Part shown: positions 17,444-25,519 of the stretch, piece after piece
Position numbering within the stretch: position 1 is the stretch's first letter
Layout of the letters: each line of letters starts with the position of its first letter
Source of the DNA: Candidatus Parcubacteria bacterium
GTDB lineage: Bacteria > Patescibacteriota > Saccharimonadia > Saccharimonadales > UBA4665
Direction: 5' to 3'
Assembly (NCBI GenBank): GCA_023434325.1
Contig: JAEYSX010000002.1
Coordinates: 1 to 64,000 of the forward strand
Length of the DNA: 64,000 nt
Program-made: the position numbers and the translations under genes
Notes under the pieces: model-generated
The model's input: only the letters and a program-made list of their open reading frames with translations
The model's database searches: none
Told to the model about the DNA's origin: nothing

Positions 17444-18109
17444 CTACTTAATCATGATGTCCTGGAAGCTGTCCTCGCCAAGCATTCTCTCTAGCTTTTG
17501 CTTGTTGACAGTGTAGTTGTGCAGGTTATAGTCGAGCACCTTTTGACGCTTGAGCTTGCTCAGCTCGGTCGTCGTGGTCTCGCGCGTGAGGCCGACGAGA
17601 CTTGCGATAATGCTGTGCGTGAGCCCGAGCTCGATCACATATTTGCCGGACTTGGTCGGCCGCCCGTAGCGGAACAGCAGGTAGTACAGCGTAAACATTA
17701 TCTTCTCGCGCGCCCGCGACTGCTCCAGCGCGGTCACGCGCATCATTAGCCCGGTATAGTTGGTTACAAAATAGTCCAGCGTTGACGACAGCAACTCCGG
17801 ACTATTGACCAATATCTTGTACAGCTCCTCTCGGGGCATCGTCAGCACTTCGCAGTCTGTCAACGCCTCAAAGTAATACAATGTGGTCGTCGATTTACCG
17901 AAGATCCACGAAGAAGGAAAGATGTCAGCTTTGGCGTGAAACGCCGCAATCTGCTCTTCGCCTGCATTATTGATTGTATAAAGCTTAACCACTCCGCTTT
18001 TTAAGACATAGGCCATTCTGGGCGCTTCGCCCTGGTACAACAAGATCGAGCGCTTTTTGAATGAACGAACCGTAGCCTTAGATCGGATTATGTTAAGTAT
18101 GTCACCCAT
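17444..18109 (-). CDS. Crp/Fnr-family transcription regulator
   Basis: About 221 residues from ATG 18109; the open frame extends upstream but those codons lack family similarity. An N-terminal cyclic-nucleotide-binding-like beta-roll (LYQGEAPRMAYVLKSGVVKL) is followed by a dimerisation helix and a C-terminal winged helix with LTHSIIASLVGLTRETTTTEL as recognition region. No Fnr-type cysteine cluster is seen, so an oxygen-sensing iron-sulfur centre is unlikely. A TACAAT lies about 32 nt upstream. Target genes unknown. Confidence 0.9.
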   Translation of the reverse strand: MGDILNIIRSKATVRSFKKRSILLYQGEAPRMAYVLKSGVVKLYTINNAGEEQIAAFHAKADIFPSSWIFGKSTTTLYYFEALTDCEVLTMPREELYKILVNSPELLSSTLDYFVTNYTGLMMRVTALEQSRAREKIMFTLYYLLFRYGRPTKSGKYVIELGLTHSIIASLVGLTRETTTTELSKLKRQKVLDYNLHNYTVNKQKLERMLGEDSFQDIMIK

Positions 18110-18318
18110 AAAACTACCTAACTTTAGAAATCCTAATGAGTATTGTAGCAAGCCCCGGGTCGATCGTGTGTACGAAATATTACACCCATAAAAATCCTGC
18201 CAAAACCTGCGGACACTCCTGTAAGTCACAGGGTTTTCACGCCCTAAACACGACTGACGGCCACACTTATGTCACTAACTCTAGTAATAGAGAAATACGA
18301 TCGACTGCAGGGCCGAGG

Positions 18319-18897
18319 TCACTCGGCACGCGCTACGGCCATCTCTGGCTCTCGCGGATCGCGCGGTACAGTCTCATATACATTCCCTTTGCGAGGCCGG
18401 GGGATCATACCTGCAGCCACAAAACGAGGTACATCAGAGAGAGGCACAACCTCAACAGCGTCGTCTACAGCAACGAATGGATACTCGTCTACCTGTGGCT
18501 CTACCGCGAACTCAGTAGATACGGCTACCGGGTTCTGATCGTCAAATATCGCGTTTAGCGTCGCAATCGCACCGCTGCGCTCGGCACGTCGATGGACAGC
18601 ACGGCGCGCCCACTCGCCCGCAATCGCCGTCTTAAATCCACTATAGGCAGATTGGACTTTTTCTACACACGCAGCAACCTTGTCGTCCGCAGCCTTCTGT
18701 AGCCTTAACGCTGTATCGTGGTCCTTACCCCACAAGATCACTACAGCACCGATTGGCCCTACAAGCGGAGCAGGGCGGGCGGAATGCTCGGATACTTGGC
18801 TAGCGCTCTCTGCACCGTAATGACCGCTTAAAAACGGGTGATTCGCAGTGTGGGCATCTGGGAAAGCACGGGGACGCACAGGACGCTCGGAAGTCAT
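18319..18897 (-). CDS. Small protein of unknown function
   Basis: 192 residues, soluble, rich in Ala, Arg and acidic residues; a central amphipathic helix (about 60-110) and an acidic C-terminal part. No known motif. A perfect TATAAT (18907-18912, minus strand) lies 9 nt before the ATG with no Shine-Dalgarno site, supporting it as an expressed gene. Confidence 0.6.
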   Translation of the reverse strand: MTSERPVRPRAFPDAHTANHPFLSGHYGAESASQVSEHSARPAPLVGPIGAVVILWGKDHDTALRLQKAADDKVAACVEKVQSAYSGFKTAIAGEWARRAVHRRAERSGAIATLNAIFDDQNPVAVSTEFAVEPQVDEYPFVAVDDAVEVVPLSDVPRFVAAGMIPRPRKGNVYETVPRDPREPEMAVARAE

Positions 18898-18906
18898 AAT
18901 ACTTAT

Positions 18907-18912
18907 ATTATA
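18907..18912 (-). promoter_or_regulatory. -10 box 9 nt before ATG 18897
   Basis: Perfect TATAAT on the minus strand; the transcript would carry at most a few untranslated bases. Confidence 0.5.
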
Positions 18913-18975
18913 CTACTTTCTGACCAAAAAAGCAATAGCTTTATGGATTAGTAAGCAAAAACGTAATTTATGTGC

Positions 18976-18981
18976 TATAAT
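18976..18981 (+). promoter_or_regulatory. Extended -10 box of the RRM-protein gene
   Basis: TGC followed by TATAAT. The expected transcript start near 18988 gives a leader of about 124 nt, unusually long for this window. Confidence 0.65.
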
Positions 18982-18987
18982 GTCAGA

Positions 18988-19111
18988 GCTAGAAATATGC
19001 TGCTAACAGTTGTTCTAGAAGTAATTAATAATCAGTCGCTAGAGGAGCAGCTAATCTGGAAACGAACTCGATGCCAGCTTACCTCGACGCAGGGAAAGAG
19101 GAAAGCTAGAA
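18988..19111 (+). promoter_or_regulatory. Long 5' leader of the RRM-protein gene
   Basis: About 124 noncoding bases. The first part can fold into a hairpin with outer CTAGAA/TTCTAG pairing and an inner CTG/CAG stem. The 10-mer AGCTAGAAAT occurs at the 5' end (about 18988) and again spanning the start codon (about 19103), so the two copies could exchange pairing partners. Cold-shock-type leaders regulate many RNA-binding protein genes; regulation here is inferred. Confidence 0.4.
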
Positions 19112-19408
19112 ATGGCAACAAAACTATTCATCGGCTCGCTGAGCTACAGCGTAAACGATGACCAACTTAAGGACGCATTTGCAGCCGCCGGTACCGTCGT
19201 ATCCGCAAAGGTCATCATCGACCGCGACACCGGTCGCTCTAAGGGCTTCGGTTTTGTCGAAATGAGCACTGACGAAGAGGCCAAGGCCGCTATCGACATG
19301 CTGAACGGCAAAGAGCTGGAAGGCCGCCCAATCGCAGTCAACGAGGCTCGTCCTCGCGAAGACCGCCCATCACGCCCATTCAACGGCGGTGGTGGCAACC
19401 GCTACTAA
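19112..19408 (+). CDS. Single-RRM RNA-binding protein
   Basis: 98 residues: one RNA-recognition motif with RNP2 LFIGSL (residues 5-10) and RNP1 KGFGFVEM (about 43-50), then a short basic, Gly-rich tail (RPFNGGGGNRY). It resembles the cyanobacterial Rbp and other bacterial glycine-rich RRM proteins, which bind single-stranded RNA and are often cold-induced. Start supported by AGAGGA 10 nt upstream. A strong terminator follows. Confidence 0.95.
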   Translation: MATKLFIGSLSYSVNDDQLKDAFAAAGTVVSAKVIIDRDTGRSKGFGFVEMSTDEEAKAAIDMLNGKELEGRPIAVNEARPREDRPSRPFNGGGGNRY

Positions 19409-19428
19409 TACGTATCGGTCACTACAGT

Positions 19429-19459
19429 AAAAGAGGAGCATTATGCTCCTCTTTTTTAT
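19429..19459 (+). terminator. Rho-independent terminator after the RRM-protein gene
   Basis: A near-perfect 11-bp stem (AAAGAGGAGCA with TGCTCCTCTTT) followed by a U-rich run. Confidence 0.95.
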
Positions 19460-19473
19460 TTTTGAACTTGTTG

Positions 19474-20310
19474 TTATGGGCTGAGTGGCGTAGCTGCCGT
19501 GTCCAGCATAAACTCGGGATACACCAGATACGGATAGTTGGCCCAACACACCAAGAACGGGACCAGTAAAGCCAGGACCGCCAAGCACCACCACATGCGC
19601 CATTCGCGGTTGGCCGCCATCAATACGGCCTGAATGAGCACGATACTGGCTGCGATGACCGCCAGATAGGCGTATGGCAAGTTGAGCAGATGCGAACTGT
19701 CGCCACTCAACACGCCAGCGAGTACGATGGCAAGCAAACTGGCCATCGCTAGATTGGCTACACGACTCAGCACCACGACGCCCTGTGGAGCTTTTTTGCC
19801 GCCAAGGTAATACATAAATCCAAACGCCAAGGCAACCAGTCCGGCAACTAGTGCCGCAAACAAAGTTACTCCTACGCCTGACTGCCAAAACGGTTCTCCG
19901 GTCAGCATATAAATACCGGCCGAGCCCAGACTAAGCGGGACGGTTGTACTTGCAAATGCAAACACGTAGTTAGAGAGGCGACCGCCCGGCTTGGCTTTGG
20001 TCGCATACAGATATATCAACATGCCCGCACGGGCGACTAGCGCCAAAAAACCGGTCAGCAGGACCGGCCATGTGGCGTGAATGATAGCTACGGTTGCGTC
20101 GTAAAAGCGCACTGTAAGCCCGAGGAGTCCGGCCGCCAAAAGCACATTGGTTATCTCCCAGCGAGGTGTAAATACCCGCTTGGCAGGTCGAACAGGGGCA
20201 AAGCGCGGCTCGACGCGCATCAGCGCCACAGCCAACTCGATAGCGCTCAAAACACTATACAGACTTAGCGCGGTCAAAATTCCTAGTAGAGTGACGACTT
20301 CATTGCTCAT
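19474..20310 (-). CDS. Polytopic membrane protein resembling cytochrome bd subunit II
   Basis: 278 residues with about eight membrane helices. The pattern WEITNVLLAAGLLGL followed by a helix containing LALVARAG resembles the CydB pattern WDGNEVWLLLAGG followed by LILRG, and the late YPYLVYPEFMLDTAATP resembles CydB's FPxLxPS...TxxxAAS. It is shorter than usual CydB (330-380 residues), as if the last helix were missing, and no cydA is adjacent. This is by-eye similarity only. If right, it could be part of a quinol oxidase whose other subunit lies elsewhere, or a reused fold. Confidence 0.5.
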   Translation of the reverse strand: MSNEVVTLLGILTALSLYSVLSAIELAVALMRVEPRFAPVRPAKRVFTPRWEITNVLLAAGLLGLTVRFYDATVAIIHATWPVLLTGFLALVARAGMLIYLYATKAKPGGRLSNYVFAFASTTVPLSLGSAGIYMLTGEPFWQSGVGVTLFAALVAGLVALAFGFMYYLGGKKAPQGVVVLSRVANLAMASLLAIVLAGVLSGDSSHLLNLPYAYLAVIAASIVLIQAVLMAANREWRMWWCLAVLALLVPFLVCWANYPYLVYPEFMLDTAATPLSP

Positions 20311-20487
20311 TTGTCGGTTCCAATATCATATTCCGCACGCACCCCCATGCTTATGCTTATTGTAGCATGGCTACGGCAGGTCAAAAAATCAGCCGCCCTA
20401 ATGGGCGATCATGTTCCCCGCAGACCGCAATCATGACAAACGGAAATACATTTATCAGCTCCGATGGGTCACCGTATCGATCAGACC

Positions 20488-20781
20488 TTACGCATCCGCA
20501 GCGGCGCTGTCGAGCCGCAGTGCCGACCCCTGTAAACCTGCCTCCAGAATATCGACAGACTCTATGTCGTCTTGAGGAGCAGAGGCTGTAGCTTCTGCAA
20601 TCAAGGATTCGACTTCTTGCATACGCACGACAATCTTGTCCATACGCGCTTCGAGCTTACCCAAACGCGAGTCAAGCTCGTCGAACCGCTGAGTAATCGT
20701 GCCATATCCCGCCGCTAGCAAATCGGTCATGCGATCTTCCATACTTTGAAGATCCTGTTTCGTAACAATTGTTTCATTCAT
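20488..20781 (-). CDS. Small coiled-coil protein
   Basis: 97 residues. Residues about 5-65 form a regular amphipathic heptad helix (DELDSRLGKLEARMDKIVVR), then a short acidic tail. No known motif; such proteins are frequent near toxin-antitoxin or structural genes but nothing nearby confirms a role. A TAATAT lies 9 nt before the ATG. Confidence 0.5.
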   Translation of the reverse strand: MNETIVTKQDLQSMEDRMTDLLAAGYGTITQRFDELDSRLGKLEARMDKIVVRMQEVESLIAEATASAPQDDIESVDILEAGLQGSALRLDSAAADA

Positions 20782-20835
20782 AGCTGGTAAATATTACCAC
20801 AAGTTGCCTCGGCATACGGCGGATATCCACAGGTT

Positions 20836-22485
20836 TTAGAACGACTTGCGAATGTGGCTAAAGCTATAGTCCCAATCTGCGTCGGATTTTTTGTGCGGAT
20901 TAAAGATGTTGTGCGGGTCAAAAATCTGCTTGGTCTGACGGAACAGGCGCACGATTTCGCGGCCGTACTGCTCCTCTAGCCATGGACCGCGGATCAATCC
21001 GTCGTTGTGCTCACCGCTGAGTGACCCCTTATACTGCAGCACCAATTGATCGACCTCTTCCATGGCGGGCAACAGCTTAGCACGCTCTTGCTCTTCTTCG
21101 ATCTTCATCAGTGGAATAAGGTGGAAGTTGCCGTCGCCGATGTGACCTTGGATAGTCGAGTTGAGCTTGTACTTTTTGATGATCTTGCGGAGCTTGGGCA
21201 AGAACTCCGGCAAGTACTCGGGGCGCACAATCAGGTCGTCGATAAACGGCGCGGTGTGCTTGTCTTTGACTTTTTTACGCAGCAAGTTAAAGGCGTGGCG
21301 GCGCATCAGCCAGAACTTCTCGCTCTTGGCCTCGGTTTCGTCGCGCTCCATCGCCATTTTGTACCGGCGGAAGTCGATGCGCAACTTGTCAATTTTGTCC
21401 TCGACATCTTGCACGCTTTCGCCCGTAAACTCGACCATCAGCACCATCTTGGGGATGCCGCGGAGCATAAGGAACGCATCAGGAATCAAACTGATCAACA
21501 GCTTGATAAGACCCCACACGCCCAGCGTCTTTACAAAGTAGGGCATTAACTTGATAGAAAGCCAGAGTGTCTTGTCGTCAAAACATTCGAAGCTGGAGGG
21601 CTTGTGCTCTAACCCCTTGTTAATAACCTCGCCCAGAACGCTCATGTCGCGCAGGAAACACACTAACAACCCAGAGTGGGTGGGGGCGGGCACCAAACGA
21701 TATTTGATATCGGTTACTAAGCCGAGTGTGCCCTGACTACCGATGATGAGCTTAGTCAGGTCAAAGACGCCCGTGTCGCGATCCCAAACATCCCAGAGGT
21801 TGTAGCCCATGGAGTTTTTGCTAACCTGCGGTTTGGCGGCCTTGATTTTGTCGTAGTGCTTTTCGAGCAACTCAAACAACTCTTTATATAGGTTGCCCTC
21901 GTAGTCCTTTTGCGCCATCTTTTTGACGATTTCGGTGCGATTAAGGGGGCGCACGACGTACTCGTTGCCGTCACCAAACACCACCTTAAGCTCGTTGACA
22001 AACTCGGTGACCTTACCGTACTGCAGCGACTTTTCGCCGCCGGAGTTGTTGGCCACCATGCCGCCAATCGTACAGAGATCGCGCGAGGCAGGGTAGGCGG
22101 GCATAAACACGCCTTTTTTGCGGGTAGCCACGTCAAAGTCACGATAAAAGACGCCGGGCTGCGCGTGTGCCTCGGTAGTCGTAACGCCGATAATCTTGTT
22201 GAGGTGTTTGTTAAAGTCGACAATAATACTGTCGTTGACGGCACCACCGGACATATCGGTACCGGCCGAGCGTGCGGTCAGCGACAAGTCGGGCATACTC
22301 TTTTTGTTCTCGGCAACCAACTTGACGAGCGTTTGTATATCTTTACTGTCTTTGGGCATGACGACCATCTGCGGCTTGATCTCGAACAGCGAGGCATCGT
22401 GGCTATAAAACTCACGCGTCTCGTCGTCATCCTTAATCTCGCCGGCAAACTTTGCTGCCGTCAGCTTCTTTTTAAAATCATCCAT
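20836..22485 (-). CDS. FAD-linked oxidoreductase, D-lactate/glycolate dehydrogenase type
   Basis: 549 residues: an FAD-binding PCMH domain (about 30-210) with ARSAGTDMSGGAV and CTIGGMVANNSGGEKS, then the FAD-oxidase C-terminal domain with GHIGDGNFHLIP and SGEHNDGLIRG, which hold conserved His residues for metal/substrate binding. By family it oxidises a 2-hydroxy acid (D-lactate, glycolate or similar) and passes electrons to quinone or another acceptor. No iron-sulfur domain is fused. With the NDH-2 at 27.4 kb it suggests quinone-linked electron input. Exact substrate is not decidable from sequence. Confidence 0.88.
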   Translation of the reverse strand: MDDFKKKLTAAKFAGEIKDDDETREFYSHDASLFEIKPQMVVMPKDSKDIQTLVKLVAENKKSMPDLSLTARSAGTDMSGGAVNDSIIVDFNKHLNKIIGVTTTEAHAQPGVFYRDFDVATRKKGVFMPAYPASRDLCTIGGMVANNSGGEKSLQYGKVTEFVNELKVVFGDGNEYVVRPLNRTEIVKKMAQKDYEGNLYKELFELLEKHYDKIKAAKPQVSKNSMGYNLWDVWDRDTGVFDLTKLIIGSQGTLGLVTDIKYRLVPAPTHSGLLVCFLRDMSVLGEVINKGLEHKPSSFECFDDKTLWLSIKLMPYFVKTLGVWGLIKLLISLIPDAFLMLRGIPKMVLMVEFTGESVQDVEDKIDKLRIDFRRYKMAMERDETEAKSEKFWLMRRHAFNLLRKKVKDKHTAPFIDDLIVRPEYLPEFLPKLRKIIKKYKLNSTIQGHIGDGNFHLIPLMKIEEEQERAKLLPAMEEVDQLVLQYKGSLSGEHNDGLIRGPWLEEQYGREIVRLFRQTKQIFDPHNIFNPHKKSDADWDYSFSHIRKSF

Positions 22486-22527
22486 ACGATAAGCTTAACC
22501 AGTTAGGTCAGCAATAGCAAGCTCGGG

Positions 22528-23001
22528 CTACTTAGCGCGCTTTTTGGCAGGCTGCGGTTGGACGAACTTGATGTAACCGACCAGCATAACAGCAATCAAT
22601 CCTGCGGCCGTAACCATAAAACCATATATCGGCTCGCCGCTAGCCGCGCCACGTGCAATACTATAAAGCAGCGCAAACAAACCTCCCGCCAGCAGACCGT
22701 CGGCAATCACACTTATCTTGGTGTGTAGCGTCAGACCCAGTACGATCAAGACAATAGCCGCGGCAAGCATAATCACTGCGACATTGCGGTCGTAGTCTTC
22801 TAGACGGTCACTGTACGTCATGCTTGCCGCCTCGTAATCCCGCTGGGCTTGCTCTTGCTGCACGACGTGGGCTTCATCGGTGACGTCGGCGGTTATAGGA
22901 TAATCCGGCGCCGTAGGCTTGGGATAAAACGACGCAACACCCAACCCAACAAATGCCACAATTAATAATCCTAAGAAAAAGCTGTACAAACCCTTAAGCA
23001 T
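22528..23001 (-). CDS. Small integral membrane protein of unknown function
   Basis: 157 residues: one N-terminal helix (about 5-25), a charged helical outer or inner loop (about 35-70), then three more helices (about 72-148) and a basic tail. Start has AAGGGAG 6 nt upstream. Sits just upstream of the FAD-linked dehydrogenase in the same direction with a 42-nt gap, so possibly co-transcribed. Confidence 0.7.
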   Translation of the reverse strand: MLKGLYSFFLGLLIVAFVGLGVASFYPKPTAPDYPITADVTDEAHVVQQEQAQRDYEAASMTYSDRLEDYDRNVAVIMLAAAIVLIVLGLTLHTKISVIADGLLAGGLFALLYSIARGAASGEPIYGFMVTAAGLIAVMLVGYIKFVQPQPAKKRAK

Positions 23002-23056
23002 CTCGGACTCCCTTACTGGTTACGAGTATAGCAAGTTTAGCCCGCTCTAAGACAGC

Positions 23057-23338
23057 CTAAAAGAGGACGTGCTTGACGACTTGGTCGTGATAGATGTGCT
23101 CGAGGTCGCCCCACACACCGTCATCAACAACAATAACGCCGCCCTGGACGTTCTGGGCGGCGGATGCGATTGCCTGAATGGATGTGTCTAGCTCCTCGAA
23201 TTCGCTGACGGTGGCGACGTTGTTTGCGCTGCCTGTGCCTAGCGCCAAAACGGCGGCCATTGTCTCGGGACGCGCATGCTTAACGGCCAATATCTCCTTT
23301 AGCATTGCCTTTGCTTCTGAGAGTGCTACTTGTTTCAT
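23057..23338 (-). CDS. Small conserved-looking protein of unknown function
   Basis: About 93 residues from ATG 23338 (MKQVALSEAK), preceded by GAGG. N-terminal helical half and a C-terminal strand-rich half (GGVIVVDDGVWGDLEHIYH). No motif recognised. Divergent from the TrmB-type regulator and first in a likely unit with the membrane protein and dehydrogenase, so it may be controlled by that regulator. Confidence 0.6.
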   Translation of the reverse strand: MKQVALSEAKAMLKEILAVKHARPETMAAVLALGTGSANNVATVSEFEELDTSIQAIASAAQNVQGGVIVVDDGVWGDLEHIYHDQVVKHVLF

Positions 23339-23396
23339 GCCCAACCTCACTACTTAGTTAATCTACTCATAGCATTACAGACATGGTGTAATATGC

Positions 23397-23402
23397 TAAA
23401 CT
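23397..23402 (+). promoter_or_regulatory. Extended -10 box 7 nt before ATG 23410
   Basis: TGC followed by TAAACT and exactly 7 nt to the start of the TrmB-type regulator. Leaderless transcript likely. Confidence 0.5.
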
Positions 23403-23409
23403 GTTCACC

Positions 23410-24177
23410 ATGGCGAACAACACGGGCAGCATTTTGCAGCAACTCAAGCTGTTAAATCTGGAGCGGGACGAAGCCCGTGTGTATCTCGAATTGCTTAAAG
23501 AGCCGGCAACGCACCTCAAACTCTCGCGTACCACCGGCATTAATCGCAGTAAAGTGTACAGAATTGTCGAGACACTAGAGAAACGCAGCTTAGTGAGCGT
23601 CCGGAGCGATGATCGAGGCACCTTTGTTATTGCATCGGATCCGGCAACGCTAGAGGTGCAGCTCGTCAACCTGGAAAACCAGCTCAAAGCACAGCGCATG
23701 GCGTTCCAAAGCCTTCTTCCCATGCTGCAAAAAGTCAAAAGCAAGGATAACAGCAGCTTTATCGTGCACACTTACGAGGGCGAGGAGGGGTTTAAGCAGA
23801 TGCTTTGGCATGAGCTGAGGACGAAAGGTCGAATCCAAATATTCGGATGTGGGTCCTTAAACGAGTTAGTCTCAAGCAAACTCTGGATCGAACAGCACCG
23901 CAACCGCATAGCGGAGGCGGGCTACGAGACACAAGAGCTCATTAACCCCGGCGAAGACGACAAAACTTTTACAATCGAGCGAACACATTCACAACACTAC
24001 CAATACAAAATCATACCCGAAGATATACTGTTGCTCGAAAATCAGATTGCCGTCTACAACGATACTGTCGCAACCTACCACTGGCGACATCAACAAAAGG
24101 TTGGGATCGAGATAGTTAATACCGACTACGCAACAATGTTCCGTCAGGTCTTTGAGCTCTACTGGAACACAGTATAA
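23410..24177 (+). CDS. TrmB-family transcription regulator
   Basis: 255 residues: an N-terminal winged helix (about 1-70: LGLERDEARVYLELL-type start, GINRSKVYRIVETLEKR recognition helix), a short coiled coil (about 85-115) and a C-terminal domain related to the phospholipase-D-like ligand/dimer domain of TrmB proteins. In archaea and some bacteria these sense sugars and control metabolism genes. Its divergent neighbours (small protein, membrane protein, dehydrogenase) are candidate targets. The aminotransferase gene ends 3 nt from its 3' end. Confidence 0.88.
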   Translation: MANNTGSILQQLKLLNLERDEARVYLELLKEPATHLKLSRTTGINRSKVYRIVETLEKRSLVSVRSDDRGTFVIASDPATLEVQLVNLENQLKAQRMAFQSLLPMLQKVKSKDNSSFIVHTYEGEEGFKQMLWHELRTKGRIQIFGCGSLNELVSSKLWIEQHRNRIAEAGYETQELINPGEDDKTFTIERTHSQHYQYKIIPEDILLLENQIAVYNDTVATYHWRHQQKVGIEIVNTDYATMFRQVFELYWNTV

Positions 24178-24180
24178 AAC

Positions 24181-25299
24181 CTACACCAGCTCCAACAAAC
24201 TTTCTCTCATCCTCTGTGCCGCAGCCCTAAAGACTTGCTCATCTCTTAAAAGCGATACCCGGATGTACTTGTCACCCGCAGATTTGTCGTGCCAAAAGAA
24301 GTGTCTGCCGGCGACCACAAATACGTCATTCTGCGCGAGGAGTTCTTGTATTTGATCGCCGGTATAGTGATTCGTGACCTTCAGCCACGCCAAGCCGGTC
24401 GGGGATTTATCGGCGAATTCTAGACATGTGCCGCTTATTGCCTCTGCTAAAGACTGCCTGTTGTTCTTAGGTAGCTCGTGTACTACCTGCAAGCCGTCTG
24501 CGATCGAGGTTTTGACAAATTCCGTAATAAGGCCAACGATAAACGGCGAATGATAGTAGATAAAATCGGTGTAGATATCGTAGACATCCTGTGCGATGCG
24601 TGGCGCAACAGCCAAGATCGAGACCTTCAGGCCTCGCGCCGGCCATGTCTTGCCGCTATCTTCGACAACTATAAAGTCAATCCCGCTCTGAATAAGCAGC
24701 TCGTACTCGTCAAATACGTCATCGAGAGGACGGTAAGGTCTGAATGACGAGTCGATAATCAGTAATTTGTCATTTTCCTTACAAAAGCGTACAAGTGCCC
24801 GAAAATTCTGCTCCGTGTAATAAATACCGGTTGGATTGTTGGGGGAGACTACGCATATCGCATCGCTTTGCAGTCCGGCCAAAAAATACTCGATTTTATC
24901 CGAAACCAACAGTTCCTCGGGCAACGGTTCGAGCGCGATGCCATGCCGCACAAACATATTAACAAGGTTGTCAAAACACGGATCGATAAGTGCTAAGCCC
25001 AAACCTTTGGTGCGAAGATAGTTGGCAATAACTTCGAGACTAAACGAGGCTGCCGGCAGCAGCATATAAGACACTTTTGCGGCGTCGAGCGTTTGTCGTG
25101 TAAGTGTGTAGTAAGCCTCGAGGTAGTCCGACTCAAACTTTGCCTGATTCTCTCGGTTGGCCGAAAGAAACTGCGCTGACATATTCTTTATAATGTTGAG
25201 TTCGCCCCCTACAAGACTTCGATGTGCATAGCCGTCGGTCAGATTGAAAGACTCTGACAAATACTGAATCTCAAGTTGTGTAATGTCTTTTTTGCCCAT
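24181..25299 (-). CDS. PLP-dependent aminotransferase, fold type I
   Basis: 372 residues with the fold-I order: VSPNNPTGIYY (PLP contact), LLIIDSSFRPY (Asp), and the Schiff-base Lys in EDSGKTWPARGLKVS, and Arg in KYIRVSLL near the C-terminus. It belongs near histidinol-phosphate or VioD-like aminotransferases; the donor and acceptor cannot be told. No biosynthetic neighbours are present, in line with a reduced genome using imported amino acids. Confidence 0.88.
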   Translation of the reverse strand: MGKKDITQLEIQYLSESFNLTDGYAHRSLVGGELNIIKNMSAQFLSANRENQAKFESDYLEAYYTLTRQTLDAAKVSYMLLPAASFSLEVIANYLRTKGLGLALIDPCFDNLVNMFVRHGIALEPLPEELLVSDKIEYFLAGLQSDAICVVSPNNPTGIYYTEQNFRALVRFCKENDKLLIIDSSFRPYRPLDDVFDEYELLIQSGIDFIVVEDSGKTWPARGLKVSILAVAPRIAQDVYDIYTDFIYYHSPFIVGLITEFVKTSIADGLQVVHELPKNNRQSLAEAISGTCLEFADKSPTGLAWLKVTNHYTGDQIQELLAQNDVFVVAGRHFFWHDKSAGDKYIRVSLLRDEQVFRAAAQRMRESLLELV

Positions 25300-25519
25300 A
25301 GTTTGCCATTAATTTCAATCATCAGAGTTTACCGCGAACACATCCTTACATGCAATAGATTTTATATCACATGCGCAAAACTAGAGACTATGACAAACGA
25401 TATGGTCTATGCAATAAGGCGAGCAAGACCTACATCAGACCAAAAACAGCAATGGGTGTCACTTTTTTGACACGCCGTTAATTGATACCCTGATAACGTT
25501 TATATAGAATAACGTGGCG

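Noticed and set aside
25467..25472. TTGACA as the -35 box of the YvcK-GalU gene
   Set aside because: Spacing to the TAGAAT near the start is 32 nt, too long, and nothing good lies at 17 nt.
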